From CBDCKN01 sp965219035 (GTDB lineage: Bacteria > Gemmatimonadota > Gemmatimonadetes > Longimicrobiales > Gaopeijiaceae), in contig CBDCMR010000003.1 of NCBI GenBank assembly GCA_965219035.1, positions 1,426,001-1,490,000 on the forward strand: a stretch of 64,000 bases of DNA. Direction: 5' to 3'. Below, in pieces: positions 7,646 to 16,111 of the stretch. Position numbers and translations under genes: made by a program. The notes below the pieces were generated by a model, which did not search any database, was not told the origin of the DNA, and saw nothing but the letters and a program-made list of their open reading frames with translations. Within the stretch, counting starts at the first letter, position 1. Each line of letters starts with the position of its first letter.

Positions 7646-7776
7646 CTTGGAGTACACGAGGGCCACTGAGGGCGTTGTGGGATTCGTTCGAGTACACTCC
7701 CACCCCTTTCCGCTAGGAGTAGGATGGCCCACGCGTCCCGTAGGAACGCGGTTTCTGGGCACTTGATGGTAGAATT

Positions 7777-7850
7777 CGGGGCGTGGCTCAGTCCGGTAGA
7801 GCGCTGCGTTCGGGACGCAGAGGTCCCCGGTTCAAATCCGGGCGCCCCGA
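7777..7850 (+). tRNA. tRNA-Pro(CGG)
   Basis: Acceptor CGGGGCG/CGCCCCG, A discriminator; anticodon loop TTCGGGA gives CGG. Confidence 0.95.
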
Positions 7851-7866
7851 TTGAATTGCGACGTTT

Positions 7867-7949
7867 GGAGCCGTCGCATAACTGGTATTGCACCGGTCTC
7901 GAAAACCGGCGTCCTAACGGACTTGTGGGTTCGAATCCCACCGGCTCCG
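7867..7949 (+). tRNA. tRNA-Ser(CGA), left boundary of an integrated element
   Basis: Class II tRNA. Acceptor GGAGCCG/CGGCTCC, G discriminator; anticodon loop CTCGAAA gives CGA. Its anticodon arm (7894-7914) and T-arm/acceptor 3' end (7925-7951) are repeated exactly at 14423-14443 and 14454-14480. The gene is therefore probably an attachment site that stays intact after integration. Confidence 0.95.
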
Positions 7950-7951
7950 CT
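7894..7951 (+). repeat. attL-like repeat in tRNA-Ser(CGA)
   Basis: The 21-bp and 27-bp blocks that flank the variable arm are identical to 14423-14480; only the variable arm differs. This is the pattern left by tyrosine-recombinase integration into a tRNA 3' half. An integrase fragment lies just inside, at about 9.0-9.3 kb. Confidence 0.65.
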
Positions 7952-8068
7952 CGGGCTCTCAGATGTGCTCACATCTGGGGCCTTTTCTTCCCAGCCAGGC
8001 CTGGGTGGGCCGACCGGGAGTTACCCGAGACTCATCCGCTGCGGCTCTCGTCACACCTAGCGGCTCGT

Positions 8069-9307
8069 TCACCGGACGGGCCAGATGGTCTGGGTCACTA
8101 CTCGCATCGGTTCAGCCGGGGCGCTCCCGGCGGCCCGGACTGCGCGCGTCGGAGGCGGCGTGACCGAGAACGAGGTCACGGCCTCCACGATACCTCGGGC
8201 GGCCCGCTCGGGCGCCTCCACGATCACCCGTCGATCCGTGCGGCTCGTGAGGAAGCCGGTTTCGATGATCACTCCGATTGTCATCGGGTGGAGCGCGTGC
8301 TCGTAGCGGCGGAAGTTGAACGCGTAGTAGTTCCGCATCCGGCGAGTGACGGTCGGGAGACGCCTGAGTCCCGTGGCTTCCCCGTAGCTCTCTCTGAGAA
8401 GAGCAGCGACCTGGGCTGCACGCCCGGTTGCGTCCCTACGCGGCGTCGCCACGCGGTACCCGGATGCGTCGGGGTCACCGCTGCCGTCGGCGTGGATCGA
8501 GATGAAGAGATGCGCGCGGTAGCTCGGTGGAACAACGGCAGGAAGGACGTCGACCACGTAGCCCAGCTCTTCCAGCATGGAGGCCGCCTCTCGAGCGATC
8601 GCCAGGTTCGCTTGCCACTCAGCCATTCCCTCCCAGGCCGTCCCGTTGTCCCGCAGGCCCCTCAGCTCCCGCGGCGCCTCTTCCGCCCTCCAGTGTCCCG
8701 CTTGGAGCGCGATGCGGACGGGTCCCTCGGGTGGCTCCCATTCGGCGGGCGTGGGGATGGGCCCCGGGTAGCGGTTTCGGCTGCGGCGCCGGAAGCGCAT
8801 GCGATCAGGGACGGGGGACGGAGCTTCTCGCTGAGCACGTTCAGCGGTGACGGGTGCGTGCGCCTCCTGCGGTCGGTCCGAGAGATCAGGCTGTGAAGGC
8901 AGCCCGTCTCTCGGGGCGGTCGGCTCCGAGGTGGGCTGAAGCCGTTGGCCCGACGGGACCGCGGGGGTAGGATCGGTCCGAGCCGGCAATCCGTTCGCGG
9001 CCAATGCAACGACGATCGGATCCTCGCCCGAGAGGTCGTGCTCCTGGATGTGGGCCGCCACAGCGTTCGCCGTCCACGTGGGAACGAACACGCTCCGAAC
9101 CCCCGCCTCTGTCTTCGCGTCGCGGACGCGGGTCTGGCGCTCCGAGGCAGCGCTGAAGCTCAGGTCGCACACCCGCAGGGCTTCCGTTTCTCCAAGCCTC
9201 ATGCCCGCACCGACAAGGAGCTGCATCTGAGCGCGGAACGGCTGCCGGAGCGCGGCCATGTAGGGATTGAGATCCGCAGCCTCAAGCTGACGCTCGACGC
9301 CCCTCAC
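8069..9307 (-). CDS. N-acetylmuramoyl-L-alanine amidase fused to an integrase fragment
   Basis: Residues 1-95 are part of a tyrosine recombinase catalytic domain, with the first Arg box (GAGMRLGETEAL) and the beta-hairpin Lys region (KTEAGVRSVFVP). The HxxR box and the active-site Tyr are absent. A Pro-rich linker of about 80 residues follows. The C-terminal ~220 residues form an Amidase_3 domain: LQAGHW with the zinc His, LFISIHADG, and a GVIIETGFLTS segment with the catalytic Glu. Such amidases cleave the peptide side chain from peptidoglycan. The join looks like a deletion that removed the amidase's own start and signal peptide, so export is doubtful. It is the first gene inside the tRNA-Ser island. 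Confidence 0.6.
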   Translation of the reverse strand: MRGVERQLEAADLNPYMAALRQPFRAQMQLLVGAGMRLGETEALRVCDLSFSAASERQTRVRDAKTEAGVRSVFVPTWTANAVAAHIQEHDLSGEDPIVVALAANGLPARTDPTPAVPSGQRLQPTSEPTAPRDGLPSQPDLSDRPQEAHAPVTAERAQREAPSPVPDRMRFRRRSRNRYPGPIPTPAEWEPPEGPVRIALQAGHWRAEEAPRELRGLRDNGTAWEGMAEWQANLAIAREAASMLEELGYVVDVLPAVVPPSYRAHLFISIHADGSGDPDASGYRVATPRRDATGRAAQVAALLRESYGEATGLRRLPTVTRRMRNYYAFNFRRYEHALHPMTIGVIIETGFLTSRTDRRVIVEAPERAARGIVEAVTSFSVTPPPTRAVRAAGSAPAEPMRVVTQTIWPVR

Positions 9308-9419
9308 ACCGACCGAAGTGTGGGGGCATCTCGGCCTCCTCAGTGCGCCCAGCGTGCTCCGAAGAACTCAATCCACGCGGATTCTCGGGGCATCCGCATC
9401 GTCGAAGATCGGGTGGGCT

Positions 9420-11084
9420 TCAGTCTCGTCCCACCCACGGTATGTCTGGCAGCGTGGTGACTCTCCGCTCCCGCTTCTGCTCCTCGACCATGCGGCGCAC
9501 GTCGGCCAGGAGCTCCTTTGCGTCGTAGGCGATGCCGTCCTTGATCGTCCAGAGGACGCCGCCGACGCGCTCGGCCATGCCCGTCTCGTCGTTGAGCCGG
9601 ACCGCGCCGGTCCCGTAGAGCACCTTCAGGTTCTGGATGGGGTTCTCCCCCACGATCGCGATATCGGCCTTCATGCCCGGCCGGAGGATCCCGATCTGGA
9701 TTCGCTCACCCTTCGGCTCGAAGATAGCCTCGGCCCCGTGCAGGGTGGCGCCGCGGATGACCTCCAAGGGGTGGAAACCCGCTTCCTGGAGGAGCTCCAT
9801 CTCCTCGATGGTCGAGAAGCCGAAGAGGTTGTAGGTGAAGCCCGCGTCCGAACTCACCGTCACCCGGCCGCCCGCGTCCTTGTAATCGTCCAGGAAGGCC
9901 ATCCACACGCGGTAGAAGTTCTTCCACCTCAACTCGGTCCACGTGGTCCAGTCGTAGTAGTAGGAGCCGTGGTTCACCCGGTTCGGCTGGTAGAAGTCCC
10001 AGAGCGACGGGAGCGTGTATTCGGCGTGCCAGTCGGCGTTGCGGGCCCGCATCACGTCCCGCGTCGCCACGTACGCCGTCATGGTCGGGTCGAGGATGAA
10101 GTCCAGCTCCAGGAACTCGTCGATGAGGGCGTTCCACTCGTCCGAGCCCTGTGGGTGGATCATGTTCCACTGGCTGGCCACCTCGCCAAAGCGTTGCTGC
10201 TCGTCGTTGTTGATCTGGTCTACCGGCCAGGGCTGGACGTCACGATCGTCGTACAAGGCCTCGAAGAGCCCGTAGAAGTGAGTCATGGCGTCCAGTCCGA
10301 TCCGGGCGGCGTCGAGGGCGTTCATGCGGGCGACGCCAGTCTGCCCCAGATGGGCAACCGTGCCCAGGCGGAACTTGTGGGCCTCGTCGATGAGCGCCTC
10401 CATGATGTCCGGGTCGTAGGACCCGAGCTTCAGGCCGTCGACCTTTGCGCCGTCGGTCTCCTGCTCGGCGGCCCAGCGTACCCACGCGCGCGCAGTCTCC
10501 GGGTCGTTGAGCGGGCCTGCGGTCCACCCCTCACCTGAGCCGGGGCGCACGTACACGAACATTCGGGGCGCGGTGATCTCGTTCCGCATGCTGCGCGCCT
10601 TCTCCCGCAGCGAGAATTCGAAGGAGCCGTACCCGACGCCCCGGGTGGTGGTGATCCCGTGGCCCATCCAGAGCTTGTACATGTATTCGGCCTGAGGCGC
10701 CTTCGGCACGCCGCCGGTGTGCATGTGGATATCCACAAAGCCGGGCATGGCGTACATGCCGTGGGCGTCGATCTCCCGGGTCGCTCCTCCGGGCCGGCGG
10801 GCCTCGTCGATCTCCACGAGGGGGGCGCCGACGCCCCGTATCTGGGTAATGCGATCCCCTTCGATGACGATGTCCACCGGGCCCTGGGGCGGGCTCCCGG
10901 CGCCGTCGATCATGTTGACTCCCCGGATGACGAGTCGTTCGAAGGGGCCTTCTCCCCGGGCCCGGTCAGGGGCCTGCTCCACCTCCCGCCGCTGTGCTTG
11001 GGCCGGAGTTGCCGTCCCCAGGGCCACGACGGCCGCGGCCGCCAGAGCCAGGCATGGGTACTTCATCATGATGTGAGGTCTCAT
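9420..11084 (-). CDS. Exported metal-dependent amidohydrolase
   Basis: Starts at 11084 (MRPH) or at the ATG pair 11066-11069. A hydrophobic signal peptide ends in PAQAQ. The long upstream extension of the open frame has no export signal and is rejected. The body is an amidohydrolase barrel. Metal ligands are the HMH of VDIHMHTGG, a later His in TVAHLGQTG and the Asp of VSSDAGF; a candidate carboxylated Lys lies in GLKLGSY. Family members hydrolyse imidazolones, cyclic amides or peptide-like substrates; the substrate here is not identifiable. The protein is probably periplasmic. It is complete although it lies in the decayed island. Confidence 0.75.
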   Translation of the reverse strand: MRPHIMMKYPCLALAAAAVVALGTATPAQAQRREVEQAPDRARGEGPFERLVIRGVNMIDGAGSPPQGPVDIVIEGDRITQIRGVGAPLVEIDEARRPGGATREIDAHGMYAMPGFVDIHMHTGGVPKAPQAEYMYKLWMGHGITTTRGVGYGSFEFSLREKARSMRNEITAPRMFVYVRPGSGEGWTAGPLNDPETARAWVRWAAEQETDGAKVDGLKLGSYDPDIMEALIDEAHKFRLGTVAHLGQTGVARMNALDAARIGLDAMTHFYGLFEALYDDRDVQPWPVDQINNDEQQRFGEVASQWNMIHPQGSDEWNALIDEFLELDFILDPTMTAYVATRDVMRARNADWHAEYTLPSLWDFYQPNRVNHGSYYYDWTTWTELRWKNFYRVWMAFLDDYKDAGGRVTVSSDAGFTYNLFGFSTIEEMELLQEAGFHPLEVIRGATLHGAEAIFEPKGERIQIGILRPGMKADIAIVGENPIQNLKVLYGTGAVRLNDETGMAERVGGVLWTIKDGIAYDAKELLADVRRMVEEQKRERRVTTLPDIPWVGRD

Positions 11085-11346
11085 GTCGCGCGATCCTCGC
11101 GGTTGGGGTTGCTGTGCCCGGTGCGGACAGGGTGCAGCCGGGCAAGCGTTGGGGTCAACCCCCTTGGGAAGAGCCCTGTGATCGCGACAATACGGGGAGG
11201 CCACAAGGCGCCGCAAGGGAGTCGGACAACCGCTCCCTCGGTTCGCGTATTCGGCGAATGCCCCCGGCGATCCGCCTTCAACGGGACGATCCGGGGACTC
11301 CCGATTCTTCTTGCCCCGCGGTCGACTGCTCAGCGCGAAGCCGAGC

Positions 11347-11527
11347 ACGTTCGCATCCGGACGAGCCGACCCCGGTGTCGCACGAGCGTGGCCTGTTCGC
11401 GCTGGGTAATGGACTTACAGTAGACCTCCGGGATGATGAGGCGAACGAGCTGCATGCGCGCGAGCAGCACTGCGTCCATCGCATCGTTCTTGTAGTTGGC
11501 CTCGGCGATCGCGCGCAGCTTCTTGGC
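11347..11527 (-). pseudogene. IS110-family transposase fragment
   Basis: About 60 codons match the N-terminal DEDD domain of IS110 transposases: KLRAIAEANYKNDAMDA, an Ile-Pro-Glu-Val-Tyr, and TLVRHRGRLVRMRT. Start, remaining DEDD acids and the Ser-containing C-terminal domain are absent. It abuts a protein kinase fragment on the other strand exactly at 11526/11527. Confidence 0.6.
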
Positions 11528-11662
11528 AGCGGCGCACGAGAACGGCATCGTCCACCGGGACGTCAAGCCCGCGAACGTGGTACGGGAGCGGGACTCCGAC
11601 CGTGTCGTCCTCACCGACTTCGGGATCGCCGGAATCCTCGATACCGGAGCCGACAACGTCAC
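11526..11662 (+). pseudogene. Serine/threonine protein kinase fragment
   Basis: About 45 codons carry the catalytic loop IVHRDVKPANV and the metal-binding TDFGIAG of a Hanks-type kinase. The P-loop lobe and the C-lobe are missing. The fragment starts exactly where the IS110 remnant ends. Confidence 0.65.
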
Positions 11663-11854
11663 GCTGCAAGCCGAACGGATTGGAATTAAACCAGCGGGCT
11701 CCTCGATCACCTGAGGCGCAGAACCTCGAAAAGTATACCGAAGCTGGACGAGCAGGGGGTCAGGCGTCCAACTTGCGTCGGATTCGTGGAACGCATGGTG
11801 CTCCTTCCGGATTCCTCGGTCACCGAAAACCCGAGTTGACGCTCGACGGGGTCC

Positions 11855-13171
11855 GGTAAAGAGACATGGTACACACTTAAGTAAAGGGACATGGGTTACA
11901 GTCGGCACCTCTGAAAGGAGGAGGCCGATGCCGTTCGAGGAGACTCATGTCATGGAAGAGAGAACGCGGTTTATCGAAGAAGCCCATCGCAGTCTTCGGA
12001 GCTTTGCTGCGGTGTGCGATCGATACGGGATTAGTCGCAAGACGGGCTACAAGTGGATGGATCGATGGCGGCGAGCCGGGCCAGCAGGTCTGGAGAATCG
12101 AGCGAGTCGACCCGGGCATTGCCCATGGGCTACGCCTAGTGAGGTGGTCGAGACGATCCTCGAGGTTAGACGCAAGTATGACGACTTCGGGCCGAAGAAG
12201 ATCCGGTGGTACCTGCAGACGCATCGGCCGGAGCTAGCACTGCCCTCACGACAGACGATGCACAACATCCTGGTGCGTCACGACCTGGTGCCGAGGCGTC
12301 GGCGAAGGGTGCGCCGCTGGCACCCGGGTCGACCCGATACCAACGCATCTGAACCGAACGGGACGTGGACGGCCGACTTCAAGGGCGAGTTCCCGATGGG
12401 TGACGGTGAGCTGTGCTACCCGCTTACTGTGCAGGACATGCATTCGAGGTTCGTACTGGAGTGTTGGGGTCGTCCGGACGTGACAATCGACGGCGTGATC
12501 CCAGTGTTCACGCGGCTATTTCGCCAACACGGTCTACCCGAACGGATCCGTACGGACAACGGCACTCCCTTCGCTTCGAACGCACTAGGCCGTCTCTCTC
12601 GGCTGTCCGTGTGGTTCATTCAGGTGGGCATTCTGCCTGAGCTCATCGAGCCTGGCTGCCCTCAGCAGAACGGCAAGCACGAGAACATGCACCTGGTGCT
12701 AAAGAGGCGTACCACCCGACCTCCGAGCTCCAACATGCGGACCCAGCAGCAAGCGTTTCGAAGATTCAGGAAGCTCTACAACGAAGTCCGGCCTCACGAG
12801 GCGTTGGACGGTGCCGTGCCCTCCAATCTCTACCGACCCTCACCTCGACCCTTCCCGAAGCAACTCGACCCGGTCACGTATCCGGGCCACTTCGAGACCC
12901 GGCTCGTCAGCACGAACGGTGGCATCCGCTGGTACGGGGACCGTGTGCCCGTCGGCCGACTCTTCGCTGGGCATGAAGTCGGACTGGAAGAGATTGACCA
13001 CGGTCTCTTTGAGGTCTACTTCGGACCCATCTGGCTAGGACGCTTTGTTGAACCCAAACGCCTCATCTTCGACTCCCTCGGACGAGGGAAGAGACGAACT
13101 GGAGGCACTTGCAAAGGACGGAGAACTGTTACTCAGGTCTCTTGACTTAACTGTTACCCAGGTCCTTTACC
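11855..13171 (+). mobile_element. IS481-family insertion sequence
   Basis: One transposase gene is enclosed by imperfect inverted ends: GGTAAAGAGACATGG at 11855 and the inverse of CCTGGGTCCTTTACC-like sequence ending at 13171. Each end has a second, internal copy of the same motif about 23 bp further in (left near 11880, right near 13120-13145). This suggests doubled transposase-binding sites. No clear target-site duplication is visible. The right end lies about 20 bp before the DUF2911 gene. Confidence 0.75.
11928..13145 (+). CDS. IS481-family transposase
   Basis: The 405-residue protein has N-terminal helix-turn-helix regions (about 25-60, with SFAAVCDRYGISRKTGYKW) and an rve DDE domain. 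The catalytic residues are the Asp of WTADFKGEF, the Asp of IRTDNGTPF and the Glu of QQNGKHENMH. The C-terminal segment with a GIRWYGDRVPVG strand is typical of the family. The frame is intact, so the element may be mobile. Confidence 0.85.
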   Translation: MPFEETHVMEERTRFIEEAHRSLRSFAAVCDRYGISRKTGYKWMDRWRRAGPAGLENRASRPGHCPWATPSEVVETILEVRRKYDDFGPKKIRWYLQTHRPELALPSRQTMHNILVRHDLVPRRRRRVRRWHPGRPDTNASEPNGTWTADFKGEFPMGDGELCYPLTVQDMHSRFVLECWGRPDVTIDGVIPVFTRLFRQHGLPERIRTDNGTPFASNALGRLSRLSVWFIQVGILPELIEPGCPQQNGKHENMHLVLKRRTTRPPSSNMRTQQQAFRRFRKLYNEVRPHEALDGAVPSNLYRPSPRPFPKQLDPVTYPGHFETRLVSTNGGIRWYGDRVPVGRLFAGHEVGLEEIDHGLFEVYFGPIWLGRFVEPKRLIFDSLGRGKRRTGGTCKGRRTVTQVS

Positions 13172-13189
13172 GCTCACGGAGACGTTCAC

Positions 13190-13714
13190 ATGCATCGCAC
13201 CATGCTGTTGGCACCGCTGGCCGTGACCGCCCTCGTCGTGGGCGCCGTCCCCGGCTGTGCCCAACAAGCCAGTCAGCACGGGGTCGTCGCCCAGACGGTG
13301 AACGAGACCGTGATCACGCTCGAGTACGACCGCCCCGTGGCGAGGGGCCGTGAGCTCTTCGGAAACCTGGTGGAGTGGGACGCCATCTGGACGCCCGGAG
13401 CGAACAGAGCCACCTGGATCGACTTCTCCCGACCGGTCACGTTCCTGGGCCACGACCTCGCGGCAGGGCGCTACGCGATCTGGATGGTCCCGCGCGACGG
13501 CGAGCCGTGGGAGGTCGTCGTCAGCGAGTGGGACACCCATCACGCCATCTTCCCTACCGAGGCCGTCGTCTTTCGCACCGACGTAGCGGCCGAACAGGGC
13601 CCTCACATGGAGACGTTGGGCTTCTACTTCCCGGTGGTCGGGCCCTACGAAGCGACGCTCGTTCTCCACTGGGGAACGACCCTCGTTCCTCTGGGAATCG
13701 AGGTCGAGCAGTAG
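13190..13714 (+). CDS. DUF2911 lipoprotein
   Basis: The 174-residue protein has a signal peptide with a lipobox (VPGCA) and a DUF2911 domain: ITLEYDRPVARGRELFG, then WTPGANRATWIDFS and a YAIWMVP strand. The function of DUF2911 is unknown; it is frequent in Bacteroidota and Gemmatimonadota. The IS481 right end lies about 20 bp upstream, so the native promoter has probably been lost or replaced by read-through from the element. Confidence 0.8.
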   Translation: MHRTMLLAPLAVTALVVGAVPGCAQQASQHGVVAQTVNETVITLEYDRPVARGRELFGNLVEWDAIWTPGANRATWIDFSRPVTFLGHDLAAGRYAIWMVPRDGEPWEVVVSEWDTHHAIFPTEAVVFRTDVAAEQGPHMETLGFYFPVVGPYEATLVLHWGTTLVPLGIEVEQ

Positions 13715-13777
13715 ACTGACCAGCAGGGCCGAACCGGCACGAGTGTCACAAGGGCGCGTTCGAGCCTTCTACACTCG

Positions 13778-13882
13778 ATGCTATCCAGGACGAATCACCT
13801 CGGACCTACTCTCGCGCTCGGTCTTGTGGGACTCCTCGGCGCGACCGCCACCTCTCCCGTAGCGAAGAGTTCATTATGTTAA
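13778..13882 (+). pseudogene. Orphan signal-peptide start of a lost exported protein
   Basis: An ATG at 13778 opens a 34-codon frame. It reads as a classic signal peptide (basic start, Leu/Gly/Ala core, Ala-rich end) and stops at 13880-13882. No mature domain follows. The body of the gene appears to have been deleted. Confidence 0.35.
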
Positions 13883-14203
13883 GCATCTTCCCCGAGCCCG
13901 GCGCTGCCGGCGCACCCCCCCTTTGTGGCCCCTCCCCCCGTGGTGAGGCAGACGCCTGGTTCCCAGCGCCTCCGGTGAATGCCACCTAATCACGTGCGTA
14001 CCTGTGGTGAACCGTCCCGCAGCGCGCCGAACGGCCGGTGCTGTGGCGCCACAGAAATCCGCTGCTCGGGCTTAGCGGGCATGGCACTATCTTGAACAGA
14101 CCGCCCGGCTATTAGGCGGGCAACCGGAACGCGGAGGCCTGAGGACTGCGAGGGTCTGCGATGCGATTGGGTTGCTGCTGGGGTTGGCTTCGGGGTATTG
14201 GCC
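13883..14203. other. Non-coding stretch inside the tRNA-Ser island
   Basis: No coding frame is convincing. A GC-rich hairpin (CCGCCC...GGCGGG) lies near 14100-14122. The sequence leads into the integrase remnant at 14204. Confidence 0.4.
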
Positions 14204-14263
14204 AGCAGTGTCCATCGTGAGCGTGATCGACGCGTGCCCGAGCATCTCTTGTACGACTTTCGG
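14204..14263 (-). pseudogene. Tyrosine integrase C-terminal remnant
   Basis: Twenty minus-strand codons read PKVVQEMLGHASITLTMDT, the box II His region of a phage-type integrase. The next residues diverge where the active-site Tyr should be. The fragment lies about 160 bp inside the right tRNA-derived repeat, where an integrase gene of the element would be expected. Confidence 0.55.
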
Positions 14264-14288
14264 CCACGCTTCGCGCCTGGTTGAGGTC

Positions 14289-14337
14289 GGGGTTACCCGA
14301 GTCGTTACCCGCGTACCGGCCCTTACACGGTCTTAGC
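14289..14337 (+). repeat. 49-bp repeat, copy A
   Basis: The block starting GGGGTTACCCGAGTCG recurs at 16063-16111 with about five mismatches. The two copies flank the antiporter gene. They may be ends of, or integrase-linked sequence from, an integrated element. Confidence 0.6.
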
Positions 14338-14422
14338 CGACCCTCCCGGAGAAAACGGTGACGGAAAATTGTTGTGAACCGGACGTAGACGGCCTTAGAG
14401 GTTCTTACCGGGACACCCCCGT

Positions 14423-14480
14423 CGGTCTCGAAAACCGGCGTCCGAAAGGATGTGTGGGTTCGAATCCCACCGGCTCCGCT
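14423..14480 (+). repeat. attR-like repeat: 3' half of tRNA-Ser(CGA)
   Basis: The segment repeats the anticodon arm, T-arm and acceptor 3' strand of tRNA-Ser(CGA). The 5' half and D-arm are absent, so it cannot be a working tRNA. It marks the right boundary of the 7950-14480 island. Confidence 0.65.
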
Positions 14481-14733
14481 TTATAGCACAACGACCTACG
14501 ACGGCCTCCGCCAGTCAGGCATCAGAGCCAAACCGGGCACGTCCCGGAAGTCCTCGACGTTGAGCGTTCAAAGTTGCGCACGCGACACGATTGCGGTCGC
14601 CGCGGGTCATCTGGCGCCAATCCCTTGGAGCATCGATAATCCGACCGTCGAGGTGGACTCCGGCGCAGCCCAAAGGCTACCGGTTCACGGCGTCAGCGGA
14701 CTCGAGATATAGAACGGGCGGAGGGACGAGCGC

Positions 14734-16110
14734 ATGACGGAGGAGCACCTCGGGACGTTTCTGCTCCAGGTCCTGCTGCTGCTGACTCTTGCGCGCGGCT
14801 TCGGTGAGGTTCTTCGCCGCTTCGGCCACCCGCCGTTGGTCGGTGAGATCGCCATCGGCCTGCTTCTGGGACCGACGCTTCTGGGTCGCGCTTGGCCAGC
14901 GCTTCAGGTGGCGATATTCCCGAGCAATCCCATCCAACAGGCCATGTTGGACACGGTTTCCTGGTTCAGCGTCCTGTTCCTGCTCCTAGAGACGGGGTTG
15001 GAAGTCGATCTTTCCGCCGCCTGGCGCCAAAGAAAAACGGCCCTACGAATCGGTGTGATCGGCGTGCTCGTTCCGCTCGCCGTCGGGTTCGGGCTCTCCA
15101 TGTTGCTGCCCGATCGCTACCTGCCGGATCCGGGCGTACGGGTGGTGTTCGCACTCTTCCTCGGTACCACGATCGCCATCAGCGCGCTGGTCATCATCGC
15201 CCGCGTCCTCCAGGACCTCGATCTGGTGAAGAGCGACCTCGGGCTGGTCACGTTGAGCGGCTACGCCGTGAACGACGTGCTGGCCTGGGTGATCCTCAGC
15301 ATCGTGCTCGGGCTGGCGACGCCGCTGGGCGTGAGCGTGGGGAACGTAGCCTTCGTGCTCGTCTTTTCGGTCGCTTTCACTGCGCTCTGTCTGACAGTCG
15401 GCGTGCGGTTGGTCGGCCACTCGATCGAGTACCTGAGCGACCAGCTGCCTGATCAGCCGGGAGCGGTGCTTACCCTCGTAAGCTGCGTCGGCCTGGCTTG
15501 CGGCGCAGCCACGCACGCCGTGGGGCTCACTGCGCTGCTCGGGTTTTTCCTCGCCGGCATCATGGCAGGCGAGGCAAGGGCTCTCTCCGAGCGCACTCGA
15601 CACGTGATCAGCCAGATGGTGCACGCCGTCTTCGTTCCGCTCTACTTCGCGAGCATCGGCCTCCGCTATGACTTCCTCGTGGAATTCGACTGGTTCATCG
15701 TCATCTTCGTGACGGTGATCTCGATTGGAGCCAAGTTCGGCGGAGCCTGGTTGGGCACCCTCGGCACTGAGCTCTCGAAGGAGGACCGACTCTCCATCGG
15801 GATCGCGTTCACGCCGAGCGGTGTCACCGGGATCGTCGTCGCCGACCTGGCGCTGGAGTACGGAATCCTGACCACTCCCGTTTTCGTGGGCATCGTAGTG
15901 TCCGCGATCGTTTCCTCGCTCGTGGTCGGGCCCTGGCTATCGTGGTCGATCCGGCGACGGAAGGCCCTGAGCGTCCTGGAATTGTTTGCCCGCTCGGCCA
16001 CGGAGCCCAGCCTTCGGGGAGCGACCCAGTGGGAGGTCATCGAGGAGCTGTTCGTTTCTGGTGGGGTTACCCGATTCGTTACCCGCGTGGCGGGCCTTAC
16101 AGGGTCTTAG
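14734..16110 (+). CDS. CPA2-type cation/proton antiporter, C-terminally truncated
   Basis: The protein has about 11-12 hydrophobic helices. Conserved features include an early HPPLVGEIAIGLLLGP segment, an LLLETGLEVD motif and the GYAVNDVLAWV helix carrying the essential Asp. This is the fold of Na+(K+)/H+ exchangers in the inner membrane. After the last helix the protein starts a cytosolic segment (ELFARSATEPSLRG) that in relatives leads into a regulatory EIIA-like domain. It ends within about 25 residues, at the point where the 49-bp repeat copy B (16063) begins. The last ~17 residues are therefore encoded by the repeat, and the regulatory domain is lost. Transport may still work, without its control. 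Confidence 0.75.
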   Translation: MTEEHLGTFLLQVLLLLTLARGFGEVLRRFGHPPLVGEIAIGLLLGPTLLGRAWPALQVAIFPSNPIQQAMLDTVSWFSVLFLLLETGLEVDLSAAWRQRKTALRIGVIGVLVPLAVGFGLSMLLPDRYLPDPGVRVVFALFLGTTIAISALVIIARVLQDLDLVKSDLGLVTLSGYAVNDVLAWVILSIVLGLATPLGVSVGNVAFVLVFSVAFTALCLTVGVRLVGHSIEYLSDQLPDQPGAVLTLVSCVGLACGAATHAVGLTALLGFFLAGIMAGEARALSERTRHVISQMVHAVFVPLYFASIGLRYDFLVEFDWFIVIFVTVISIGAKFGGAWLGTLGTELSKEDRLSIGIAFTPSGVTGIVVADLALEYGILTTPVFVGIVVSAIVSSLVVGPWLSWSIRRRKALSVLELFARSATEPSLRGATQWEVIEELFVSGGVTRFVTRVAGLTGS

Positions 16111-16111
16111 C
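16063..16111 (+). repeat. 49-bp repeat, copy B
   Basis: Second copy of the block at 14289-14337. It forms the 3' end of the antiporter reading frame. Confidence 0.6.

Noticed and set aside
11085..11348. N-terminal extension of the amidohydrolase ORF
   Set aside because: It lacks export features and would bury the clear signal peptide; starts at 11084 or 11066-11069 fit better.
14452..14712. ORF starting in the tRNA-Ser half repeat
   Set aside because: Begins inside the tRNA-derived repeat and shows no domain.
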